Part shown: in pieces, positions 26,101 through 33,658 of the stretch
Layout of the letters: every line of letters begins with the position of its first letter
Numbering within the stretch: the stretch's first letter is position 1
Source: Thiotrichales bacterium 19S3-11
GTDB taxonomy: Bacteria > Pseudomonadota > Gammaproteobacteria > Francisellales > Francisellaceae
Direction of reading: 5' to 3'
Assembly: GCA_021713295.1 (NCBI GenBank)
Contig: JAKJJU010000023.1
Coordinates: forward strand, 1-48,431
Length of the DNA: 48,431 nt
The notes under the pieces: model-generated
Told to the model about the DNA's origin: nothing
The model's database searches: none
The model's input: only the letters and a program-made list of their open reading frames with translations
Program-made: the position numbers and the translations under genes

Positions 26101-26561
26101 CATAATACAACGGCTTGTTTATTCTCATCTTTTAGAACATGCGCAACACCAGCTGCTTGTAAAGCACTATTACCGACAGGGCCAACGATACTCATAATAT
26201 TAAATTCAGGTGCCGACATATGTGAAACCATTTGTCGACCATGAGAATGTGAATTGGCCTTACATAAGGCACTTAAGAAAAACATCTCAGATGAAATACC
26301 ACGAGCAAGCATTAAGGCTTTGTCGCGATAATGGCAGTGTAAGTAATCTTGCTTCTGAAATAAAGGCGCTAAGATCGCTGCACCTTCATGTCCTTTACTT
26401 GAGGCTAGAAAATTTGCCTCGCCACTATTAACTAACTCAGCTTCCATATCGTCGCCATAACGAGATAAAAGCATATAACGGTATACACTGACCAAGGTAT
26501 CAAGTGTTTCTTGGTTTTTTATTGGTGTAGAGAGCTCTTCGGTCATTAAGTCGTCATCCAT
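23172..26561 (-). CDS. Fusion protein: 2-oxoacid dehydrogenase E1alpha-E1beta, lipoyl domain, ketoacyl synthase III
   Basis: A 1129-residue, apparently cytoplasmic four-part enzyme. Residues about 20-340: E1-alpha, with HYRDKALMLARG and the thiamine diphosphate motif GDG (157-159) to HDN (185-187). About 355-685: E1-beta, with LLGEDIEDGKG, GLGPFHSQTNEATYAHIP and a transketolase C-domain. About 693-770: lipoyl domain, with Lys734 in DIEASKSAGEI. Linker about 775-815. About 817-1129: ketoacyl synthase III with an intact Cys926 (DINAACSGYIYAL), His1057 (VPHQANLRI) and Asn1087 (ERFGNTSS). No E2 acyltransferase domain is present and no E2 or E3 gene lies nearby. Predicted chemistry: decarboxylate a 2-oxoacid, load the acyl group on the lipoyl arm, and condense it with malonyl-ACP. 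I use the ATG at 26561, which aligns with the paralogue; an upstream TTG at 26576 is possible. The substrate is unknown. Confidence 0.88.
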   Translation of the reverse strand: MDDDLMTEELSTPIKNQETLDTLVSVYRYMLLSRYGDDMEAELVNSGEANFLASSKGHEGAAILAPLFQKQDYLHCHYRDKALMLARGISSEMFFLSALCKANSHSHGRQMVSHMSAPEFNIMSIVGPVGNSALQAAGVAHVLKDENKQAVVLCAIGDGTSQQGDVTEAIAEAKRSQLPVLYFIHDNGLAISTRTEGKTFFSLPNGKQAHSYYDIPINYIDGSKALEYYDQLHTIVDDVRQNQQPAIVVFKINRLDNHSNADNQKLYRSNDEITQSFDDDPLTHAKNYLISLGVSSEVLDKMAKEVKAEVDHAVNQARQDGEPEATFAAERELPDELKPSAPEYRGDFSSINRLSMLEAMRETFRHHLTTNPNVCLLGEDIEDGKGDVFGITRGLSTQFPGRVINTALSESTITGLASGMSLAGKQPVAFIQFADFMPLAYNQIFTELGTMYWRSHGQWQNPVIVFAACGGYRPGLGPFHSQTNEATYAHIPGIDVYMPSNASDAVGMLNAAFKSKRPCVFLYPKKLLNNASVDDTTSEDIAKQIVPVGKARIVQPGNDITLVGWGNTVTLCQEVANTLAEANVTAEVIDLRTVKPIDKATLIASAEKTKRLIVTHEDNHSCGVGAEVVATVIENSNEIIRARRITKADTYTPCNYANQLEVLPSYENILSAACDLLAIDLQWQIDQQDEAGFFTVNVIGASPSDESVLISELHVNVGDEIKHSDKIVDIEASKSAGEILSPHQGVVDKIYVAESETALVGSPLIRIKLDEGNTQQSHHVKKQAILTKSQTDITPEEKPQSQKQNLVNLQVGISTPVYRTGGRQVLNSEILKHFPNHTHQDIVDRTGIENRYWLKDDESIIDLAYDASVELLNRHQLTLSDIDLILCATCTPEIYQSPAVATQVLEKLYTNFGEHHITAYDINAACSGYIYALNHVNDYLKTRPNSRVLLLTAEALSKYVDKTDFDTAFLFGDAATATLVSGQAHLGDAVALVEQTLLTATARSPEVINVPTDKASGIALKGGMLFASAVKTMSQVMHDCCRNANLDLHDCDLIVPHQANLRISSAIERRLKLTPGTLYSNIERFGNTSSCTIPIALSETLTNCNKDEKIALCAFGAGYTAAAAILTKT
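24952..25091. repeat. 140-base tract identical to 28266-28405 (copy 1)
   Basis: Reading both paralogous E1 genes side by side, I find no difference between 24952-25091 and 28266-28405, both in the E1-beta domain. Flanking sequence carries scattered, mostly silent differences. The offset is 3314 bases throughout this tract. Confidence 0.8.
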
Positions 26562-26684
26562 CTTCTTTTCTTTCAATTATGTTAAGTTAATATAAAGTAT
26601 CTTCAATCAATTATGTCACAGTAGTTTAACCGATCTTGAAGATGATATGAATAGCTAGATACATCTTCATCTATTTGAGATATA

Positions 26685-27368
26685 TTAAGCATTGATATAA
26701 TCCTTAATATATTGTGGTAATTCAGTTAATTGTGCACTAATGTTACTTTGGTAATTAGGCAGTTCATTCTTAGTTTCTAAATTACAGTAAGTAAAATGCT
26801 CGGGAAAATATTCAAATAATAGTTGGACTTTTCCAGCTTCATCTGGGTTAGTTATTTCTGCAATCAGTGCTAATGCTAAATCAATCCCACTAGAGATGCC
26901 ACCTGAGCTCCAAATATGACCTGATTTAACAATGCGGTCTTGGCAGAATTTAACATCTTTTAGAGCTTTAAGCTCAGGTGCTGCACGCCAATAAGTTGTG
27001 ACAGCTTTATCTTTTAACAACCCTGCATGGTAGAGCAAAAACATGCCGGTGCAAACGGATAATACATAGTCACATTCAATGGCTTGTTTTTTGATGAAAT
27101 TCAGCAAGTTTTGATTGTTTGATTGCTCTATTCTGCCTTTGCCACCTGGGATAATCAAGTAGTCAAAGTTAGGAGCATTATCAAATTGGCAATGTGATGT
27201 CAGTGTAATTTGGCTATCCGCGTGAATTGGTGTGTTAAATTCAGAAACCAAATACATATTAATGGGAGCGTTAAGTATAGTTTTCCATATTGAAAAAACT
27301 TCCCAAGGGCCAAATACATCCATAGGTTGAACTAAATCATAAATGACAATACCTAAGTTTTTAGTCAT
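26685..27368 (-). CDS. DJ-1/PfpI family protein (isonitrile hydratase-like)
   Basis: A 227-residue cytoplasmic protein of the glutamine-amidotransferase-like DJ-1/PfpI group. It starts NLGIVIYDLVQPMDVFGPWE, has LIIPGGKG near residue 71, and the nucleophile Cys106 in LSVCTGMFLL; SSGGISSGIDLAL follows. This pattern is nearest to cyclohexyl-isocyanide hydratases and to the sensor half of some AraC regulators, but no DNA-binding domain follows. I start it at 27368, since AGGAGC (27378-27383) precedes it and the family N-terminus begins there; an ATG at 27401 lacks a site. It lies between the two E1 paralogues on the same strand, so a link to their pathway is possible but unproven. Confidence 0.8.
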   Translation of the reverse strand: MTKNLGIVIYDLVQPMDVFGPWEVFSIWKTILNAPINMYLVSEFNTPIHADSQITLTSHCQFDNAPNFDYLIIPGGKGRIEQSNNQNLLNFIKKQAIECDYVLSVCTGMFLLYHAGLLKDKAVTTYWRAAPELKALKDVKFCQDRIVKSGHIWSSGGISSGIDLALALIAEITNPDEAGKVQLLFEYFPEHFTYCNLETKNELPNYQSNISAQLTELPQYIKDYINA

Positions 27369-27496
27369 TCTAAAGGCGCTCCTAAGCTTATAATTGCTCA
27401 TAGAGTATAATCGATAGATCAGCTGAGTTAAACCTAATTTATTTGATAGTTAAGTGAATAAGAATTTATGTCAATGGCAAATGGTATTTTATAGCG

Positions 27497-29878
27497 CTAT
27501 GGACTACTTCGAGTTAGGATAGCTTGTTTTTTTACATTTTGAAGTTGTTGGTTTTGATTGTTTTCAGCTAGTTTAATTCGAATTAAAGGTGCGCCAACTA
27601 GAGCTGTTTCTGATTCAGTAACATAAATTTTATCAACGTGTCCTTGATAAGGTGATAAGATTTCACCAGCTGATTTTGACGCTTCGATATCAACAATTTT
27701 ATCAGAGTGTTTGACTTCATCACCTAGATTTACATGAAGCTCTGATATTAAAACACTCTCATCAGAAGGGCTTGCACCAATAACATTAACTGTATAAAAG
27801 CCAGCTTCATCTTGTTGATCAATTTGCCATTGAAGGTCAATTGCGAGTAAATCACATGCTGCACTGAGGATACCCTCATACGAAGGTAGTACTTCAAGTT
27901 GATTATTGTAATTACATGGCGTATAAGTATCTGCTCGAGTAATGCGTTTAATTTGAATGAATTGATTTGTATTTTCTACAACAGAGGCAATTACTTCAGC
28001 ACCAACACCACAACTAAGGTTATCTTCATGAGTGACAATCAAGCGCTTTGTTTTTTCAGCAGATGCAATTAGTGTTGCTTTATCTATTGGTTTGATCGTT
28101 CTTAAATCAATTACTTCAGCAGTAACATTTGCTTCAGCTAAGGTATTAGCTACTTCTTGACATAAAGTGACCGTATTTCCCCAGCCAACTAGGGTGATGT
28201 CATTGCCTGGTTGAACAATCCTAGCTTTACCCACAGGCACGATTTGTTTAGCAATATCCTCAGATGTTGTATCGTCAACGGAGGCATTATTTAATAATTT
28301 TTTTGGGTATAAAAATACGCAAGGCCGTTTTGACTTAAAGGCGGCATTAAGCATTCCAACAGCATCTGATGCATTTGATGGCATATAAACATCAATCCCA
28401 GGAATGTGAGCGTATGTTGCTTCATTGGTTTGTGAATGAAATGGTCCAAGTCCAGGGCGGTAACCACCACATGCAGCAAAGACAATAACAGGGTTCTGCC
28501 ATTGACCATGGCTACGCCAATACATAGTGCTAATTTCAGTGAAAATCTGGTTATAGGCTAATGGCATAAAATCAGCAAATTGGATAAAAGCAACTGGGTG
28601 TTTACCAGCTAAAGCCATACCGGAAGCAAGTCCTACAATGGTTGATTCCGATAAAGCAGTATTAATGACTCTACCTGGAAATTGGGTTGACAATCCGCGA
28701 GGGATACCAAAAACACCTCCTTTGCCATCTTCAATATCCTCACCAAGAAGGCATACATTAGGATTAGTCGCTAAATGATGCCTAAATGTCTCACGCATGG
28801 CTTCAAGCATGCTTAAGCGCTTAATCGATGAGAAATCACCTCGGTATTCAGGGGCTGAATATTTTAATTCATCAGGCAGCTCTCTCTCAGCCGTATAGGT
28901 CGCCATGGGGTCTTTATCTTGGCGAGCTTGAATTAGTGCATGGTTGACTTCAGCTTTAACTTCCATTGCTATATCATCTAATAGACTAGGTGGTATGCCT
29001 TGGGAAATTAGATAGTTTTTAGCATGCGTTAGCGGGTCATCATCAAAACTCTGTGTTATTTCTTCATTACTGCGATATAACTTTTGATTATCAGCATTAG
29101 AATGGTTATCTAGGCGATTAATTTTAAATACAACAATAGCCGGTTGTTGATTCTGACGGACATCATCTACGATAGTGTGTAACTGATCATAGTATTCTAA
29201 GGCTTTAGAACCATCGATATAATTAATTGGAATATCATAGTAACTGCGTGCCTGTTTGCCATTCGGTAAGGAGAAAAAGGTCTTACCTTCCGTGCGAGTT
29301 GAAATTGCAAGGCCATTATCATGGATAAAAAATAGCACTGGTAGTTGGCTGCGTTTAGCTTTTGCAATAGCCTCTAAAACTTCACCTTGTTGAGATGTGC
29401 CATCACCCATAGCACATAACACAACGGCTTGTTTATTTTCATCTTTTAGGACTTGTGCAACACCGGCTGCTTGCAAAGCATTATTGCCAACAGGCCCTAC
29501 AATACTCATAATATTAAATTCAGGTGCAGACATATGTGAAACCATTTGCCGACCGTGGGAGTGTGAACTTGCTTTACATAAGGCACTTAAGAAAAACATT
29601 TTAGATGAAATGCCGCGAGCAAGCATTAATGCTTTATCACGATAATGGCAGTGTAGGTAATCTTGCTTTTGAAGTAATGATGCTAAAATAGCCGTACCTT
29701 CATGCCCTTTGCTTGAGGCTAGAAAATTTGCCTCACCACTATTAACTAACTCAGCTTCTATATGATCACCTTCACGAGATAGAAGCATATGGCGATAGAC
29801 ATTTATCAACAGATTGAGTGTTTGTTGTTTAGTTGTAGTTGGCATCGATAATTCTTCAGCGATTAAATCAAGTTCCAT
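27497..29878 (-). CDS. 2-oxoacid dehydrogenase E1alpha-E1beta-lipoyl protein (paralogue without ketosynthase)
   Basis: A 793-residue paralogue of the fusion at 23172-26561, very similar over its whole length: E1-alpha with GDG at 158-160, E1-beta with the same FHSQTNEATYAHIP, and a lipoyl domain with EASKSAGEI. It stops just after the linker motif KKQAILTRSSP, which in the longer protein (KKQAILTKSQ) leads into the ketosynthase, so the ketosynthase was probably lost here. AGGA lies nine bases before the ATG. It could supply acyl-lipoyl groups to the longer protein or to separate partners; nothing in the window shows which. Alpha-beta fused E1 proteins of the branched-chain 2-oxoacid type are known in other bacteria. 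Confidence 0.88.
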   Translation of the reverse strand: MELDLIAEELSMPTTTKQQTLNLLINVYRHMLLSREGDHIEAELVNSGEANFLASSKGHEGTAILASLLQKQDYLHCHYRDKALMLARGISSKMFFLSALCKASSHSHGRQMVSHMSAPEFNIMSIVGPVGNNALQAAGVAQVLKDENKQAVVLCAMGDGTSQQGEVLEAIAKAKRSQLPVLFFIHDNGLAISTRTEGKTFFSLPNGKQARSYYDIPINYIDGSKALEYYDQLHTIVDDVRQNQQPAIVVFKINRLDNHSNADNQKLYRSNEEITQSFDDDPLTHAKNYLISQGIPPSLLDDIAMEVKAEVNHALIQARQDKDPMATYTAERELPDELKYSAPEYRGDFSSIKRLSMLEAMRETFRHHLATNPNVCLLGEDIEDGKGGVFGIPRGLSTQFPGRVINTALSESTIVGLASGMALAGKHPVAFIQFADFMPLAYNQIFTEISTMYWRSHGQWQNPVIVFAACGGYRPGLGPFHSQTNEATYAHIPGIDVYMPSNASDAVGMLNAAFKSKRPCVFLYPKKLLNNASVDDTTSEDIAKQIVPVGKARIVQPGNDITLVGWGNTVTLCQEVANTLAEANVTAEVIDLRTIKPIDKATLIASAEKTKRLIVTHEDNLSCGVGAEVIASVVENTNQFIQIKRITRADTYTPCNYNNQLEVLPSYEGILSAACDLLAIDLQWQIDQQDEAGFYTVNVIGASPSDESVLISELHVNLGDEVKHSDKIVDIEASKSAGEILSPYQGHVDKIYVTESETALVGAPLIRIKLAENNQNQQLQNVKKQAILTRSSP
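28266..28405. repeat. 140-base tract identical to 24952-25091 (copy 2)
   Basis: Second copy of the identical tract in the E1-beta part of the shorter paralogue. It is in direct orientation to the first copy, so recombination between them would delete the DJ-1/PfpI gene and leave one hybrid E1 gene. Confidence 0.8.
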
Positions 29879-30094
29879 TTGTTTTATTCCTATTCAAATT
29901 AGCATAATCATTAGTTTGATTATTGAATGTCTAGTTTAGTGATTTTTACTTGAGATTAAAAGGTTAAATCTGATTGAAATTGCTTAAAAAATGTTTACTT
30001 ATTGATGTACATTAGTAATTAATTTTAGGACGGATGGAATTTGTATATCTCAGGTGCACAATTTTAGATGTGCTAGGAAGCAGATCACTAGTAT

Positions 30095-32836
30095 TTAAAG
30101 TGTTAAACCAAGTGGTAAATCATTGCCATAAAGATAACGAGAGGTAGAAGCATCTAATTGACTGGGAATTTTTATTAGCTCAACTTGATGTTTTGTAGCC
30201 TTATATTTTTTAAATAGATGAATCAGTTTTGTTTCGTAACTTGGGTCAAGTTGATAAAAGTCATCGTCAAGCTTTCTTGCAATGAGAATAAACGTATGGA
30301 GAATTAAGCTACTGTTTTTTTTGTCAGATCGAATCGTTAATGCAATAGGAATGAGTTCAGTGAGCCAGGTTTCAATCATATCACATGGAATTAACTCTTG
30401 AGGGTTAATTGATACAGGTTGGCGATTACCAATTCTTCCGAGAGCCCACCAATAGAGCAAGTTTAGTGGTTTCTTATTGATTAACTTTAACAGTTGGTTG
30501 CCAAGCTCGATACGCAGAGACAGATTTAACTTTTCTAAAACACTTAAAAGACGAATTTTTTCATCTATAGCAACGAGGTTTTTTTGTGATAGGTGTTCAG
30601 GTTTTGTTAAAAGAGCATGTTTAGACTTTTGGTATAAATCCATTTGCATGCTTGCAGTTAGTGCTGGTGCAACTCGTCGCCACATCACCCAAAAGCTATT
30701 AATACAAGGGTTGTATTTACTATATTCAACACCTTTAGCAAAAAGAGTATATAAATTTTCAATACGTTGCGCATCGTTGCTATTGCCAAAGCCTGGGTTT
30801 AATAATAACCCCATTAAATAATAGAAATATTGCTCAGCTTCTGGGCGCTTAAAACGTAGGTGTTTTACTGCAAATAAGCGATCCCAAAGTGCTCGAGCAA
30901 AATTAATTGGCCATTTGCTTATATCACCATTGATTTGATTTATTTGTTGTTTGACTAATGTAATACTATGATGCTTTTCCATAAAGAAGTTGATAATAAT
31001 ATTTTGAATTTCAGTAAGTCTTCTTTCATCAATTGCAGCTGTATTTTGATCATAAATACAATTATATTTATCGAGCTTATCAGTTGAATTTGTTAGGTTA
31101 AATGTTAAGGGATAACTTTGATTAGACTCATCATATAAAGTCAAATTTAAACTACCAGCTTCATTTAGCTCGCTGGATAAGGTAACGTTCTGATTTTCTG
31201 CTAAGCCATTAAATTCAGTGATAACTGTGCCTATATGGTTAAATTGATTATCTAATTTAGCAATACTATCGACTTCATATGCAGGTTGATGATTTAAAAA
31301 TAAAGGAAAACGTAGTAAGCTGTCAGAGGTTAACTTAAGTGGGTGTTTTTCTAATTGGTTGATATGATTTTCAGGTGTACCTTTAGCTAAGATACATAAT
31401 CCAGTTTCATCAGCAACTTGGATAAAATAATTTGCTCTAGCGCCTGCTGAGATTATGAGTGAATGATCCATTTTAGCCTTTAAGAAATGACACGCACCAT
31501 AAGCAACAGCCAAAGAAGGAGAGTTGTTATATAGGACTTCAGTTGACTCCGATAAATCATCTCGCCAGCTGTCAATTATTTCTATTATGCGTTGACTAAA
31601 TAGCTCGCAATGAAAAATACCACCATTAAATAAGATGACTTGTGGAATTGGAATAGCATGATCATCTAAAATACCTAAAGCTTCTCTTGCTTCTTTCTGA
31701 TTTTGGTATAAGAAATCTGCGATATGTTCAGTTATTTTTGGGTTTGGATCAAATGCTAAGCCAAACTGTCTTAAGCCTGTGGCAGTTTTTTGTGGTTTTA
31801 GCGCTTCTAATTGAGTTTTTGGAAAAAAACCATTAACAAGTGCTGTTAGATGGGTTTGGTTTAATGAAACAGATTTAGTATCAGCAATGAGTTTTGATTT
31901 ATTAAAGTTAAGGCTGACGTTAATTGAGCCTGTTGTATTATTTTCAAATTGTTGTCTAAGTAAGGTTTCTTTTGCTTGCTGTATTTGATTGAGCCATTGT
32001 GATTGATAGTGTCGTTTATAGGGTTTACTAATTTCATTTATTAGTAATTGAAGCAAAAAATGATCCATATTATCGCCACCAACCAATAGATGCTTACCCG
32101 TTGCAATGCGTTTTAGAGCGGGGCCTTGGGGTGATAGTTGTAATTGAATTAGACTAAAATCAGAAGTGCCACCACCAATATCTAAGACAAGTGCTAATTC
32201 ACTAATTGTTTGCTCAATTGATTCATCTTCAAGGTTATGTGTATTCAGCCAGTGATAAAAAGCTGCAATGGGTTCCTCTACGAGTTTGATCTGTTTTAGC
32301 CCAGCTTTTTGAGCAGCTTTAAGTGTAAATTGACGGGCTTGATCGTTAAAAGACGCAGGTATAGTGATAACAATTGATTGCGCTTCTAAAGGCTCGTTAG
32401 GATGTTTTATATTCCAAGCACCAATTAAATACTCAAGGTAGCAAACCGTTACTTCAAAAGGAGAGATTTTAGCATCAATGTCATAGCTACCTAGTGGTAG
32501 AAATGGTGACGCTATATCCATAACTGGGTGGGATAAATAACTCTTAGCACTACTGACGCTTAAACTTGGATGACTGCTTGCATATTCTTTAGCAAGGTGG
32601 CCTATAATTGCTTGGGATTTTTGCCAAGGCATTAAGACATCGCTAAGGTTGAACAGTTCAGCTTTTGCATAAAGATAGTAAGCTGGTAGTAAGGTTAATT
32701 CAGCTATTTGTCCAGGCGCAACGATTTGAGGGATTTTAAATAGTTGTATTGGTTGTTGTGGCTTTTTACAGTCATAGTAACTTAAAGCAATATTAGTTGT
32801 TCCTAGATCAATACCAACAAGAAAACGACTTTGCAA
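30095..32836 (-). CDS. Hsp70-family protein with C-terminal DUF3731-type region
   Basis: A 913-residue cytoplasmic actin-fold ATPase. The nucleotide site is intact: VGIDLGTTNIALSYYD (phosphate 1, residues 7-22), LVLDIGGGTSDFSLIQL (phosphate 2, near 220) and ILFNGGIFHCELFSQRI (adenosine). KLVEEPIAAFYHWL is the connect helix. The substrate-binding half differs from DnaK; the long helical C-terminus (about 600-913) fits the Hsp70 proteins annotated with DUF3731, whose role is not established. In other proteobacteria this type often sits beside a second Hsp70; here it follows a GIN-domain gene with only three bases between them, so the two are coupled. It is not dnaK. Confidence 0.8.
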   Translation of the reverse strand: MQSRFLVGIDLGTTNIALSYYDCKKPQQPIQLFKIPQIVAPGQIAELTLLPAYYLYAKAELFNLSDVLMPWQKSQAIIGHLAKEYASSHPSLSVSSAKSYLSHPVMDIASPFLPLGSYDIDAKISPFEVTVCYLEYLIGAWNIKHPNEPLEAQSIVITIPASFNDQARQFTLKAAQKAGLKQIKLVEEPIAAFYHWLNTHNLEDESIEQTISELALVLDIGGGTSDFSLIQLQLSPQGPALKRIATGKHLLVGGDNMDHFLLQLLINEISKPYKRHYQSQWLNQIQQAKETLLRQQFENNTTGSINVSLNFNKSKLIADTKSVSLNQTHLTALVNGFFPKTQLEALKPQKTATGLRQFGLAFDPNPKITEHIADFLYQNQKEAREALGILDDHAIPIPQVILFNGGIFHCELFSQRIIEIIDSWRDDLSESTEVLYNNSPSLAVAYGACHFLKAKMDHSLIISAGARANYFIQVADETGLCILAKGTPENHINQLEKHPLKLTSDSLLRFPLFLNHQPAYEVDSIAKLDNQFNHIGTVITEFNGLAENQNVTLSSELNEAGSLNLTLYDESNQSYPLTFNLTNSTDKLDKYNCIYDQNTAAIDERRLTEIQNIIINFFMEKHHSITLVKQQINQINGDISKWPINFARALWDRLFAVKHLRFKRPEAEQYFYYLMGLLLNPGFGNSNDAQRIENLYTLFAKGVEYSKYNPCINSFWVMWRRVAPALTASMQMDLYQKSKHALLTKPEHLSQKNLVAIDEKIRLLSVLEKLNLSLRIELGNQLLKLINKKPLNLLYWWALGRIGNRQPVSINPQELIPCDMIETWLTELIPIALTIRSDKKNSSLILHTFILIARKLDDDFYQLDPSYETKLIHLFKKYKATKHQVELIKIPSQLDASTSRYLYGNDLPLGLTL

Positions 32837-32839
32837 TGG

Positions 32840-33592
32840 CTATTTACCTACAATTGTCTCGATTAATGTAGGCTGTATGGTATCATCTTGCTTACGATTT
32901 TTCCATGATAGAACTTTGACTGAGCGAGAAATCTGTTTTGCTAATGAGGGGGTTCCTTTGTAAAGCACTTTGACATTACCATTTGCTTTAACTAATAAAC
33001 TCTCTTGACTATCAACACTTAAATTTGCAGAGCCGGAAGCATGAATGGTTGTATGCTGTGCTTTGAAATTAATGGCATGTAGTGAAGATGAGCCAGTTGC
33101 ATTGATAATCATATTTTTTGCTGAGCCTTCTATATGACCATAGGAGTTACCCGATAAATTGAGTATTAAATTTTTACTATCAAGATCTCTAGCATCAAAT
33201 ACAATATTGCCTTTTGCATCTAGTTTATTAAATTTTTTAGTTTTAATAATAACTTCCATTGGTTGGCTGGGTTTAATTAGAAAACCAGGTAGTGCTTGAA
33301 CTAATAGGCAGCCAGAGTAATTTTTAACTTCTATAAATGGAATAAGGTTTTCATCAACTTTAATGGTAACCATAGACTGTGGCGATTGAATAATATTAAG
33401 TCTAAATGTACCGTGAAGTTGTAAGCAGCCAGTATTCTCAACTAAGTATGATTTAGTGCTAAGTTTACCACTACCATAGCGTGATTGAGGTTCCCCATAG
33501 ACCTTATAATAGTTTCTGATGCTCAGTAAGATGATAAATAATACAGCAACAGAAATAATAAAAATAAATAATGAAATTAATTTGCGTTTCAT
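32840..33592 (-). CDS. Membrane-anchored GIN-domain (DUF2807) protein
   Basis: A 250-residue protein. Residues 7-27 are one hydrophobic helix (ISLFIFIISVAVLFIILLSI), so it is anchored in the inner membrane with the rest in the periplasm, or exported. The rest is a right-handed beta-helix of the DUF2807 (head GIN) type: repeated short strands such as KLDAKGNIVFDA, NLSGNSYGHIEG, NATGSSSLHAI and HASGSANLSVD, each with a G/S-N turn. The family is described as a putative adhesin but its function is unproven. It is three bases upstream of the Hsp70 gene and 66 bases downstream of dnaE, all on the minus strand. Confidence 0.75.
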   Translation of the reverse strand: MKRKLISLFIFIISVAVLFIILLSIRNYYKVYGEPQSRYGSGKLSTKSYLVENTGCLQLHGTFRLNIIQSPQSMVTIKVDENLIPFIEVKNYSGCLLVQALPGFLIKPSQPMEVIIKTKKFNKLDAKGNIVFDARDLDSKNLILNLSGNSYGHIEGSAKNMIINATGSSSLHAINFKAQHTTIHASGSANLSVDSQESLLVKANGNVKVLYKGTPSLAKQISRSVKVLSWKNRKQDDTIQPTLIETIVGK

Positions 33593-33658
33593 AATTGCTC
33601 ATTTTTCAACCCCGTAGTCTATAAATATAGCAAAAAGTTTAAAATAAAGCTGAAAAAT

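Noticed and set aside
27369-27401. Earlier start of the DJ-1/PfpI gene at 27401
   Set aside because: No Shine-Dalgarno, and it adds 11 residues before the conserved N-terminus; AGGAGC fits the start at 27368.
30477-30821. Plus-strand open frame of 114 codons within the Hsp70 gene
   Set aside because: Antisense shadow of a conserved gene; no ribosome binding site or family.
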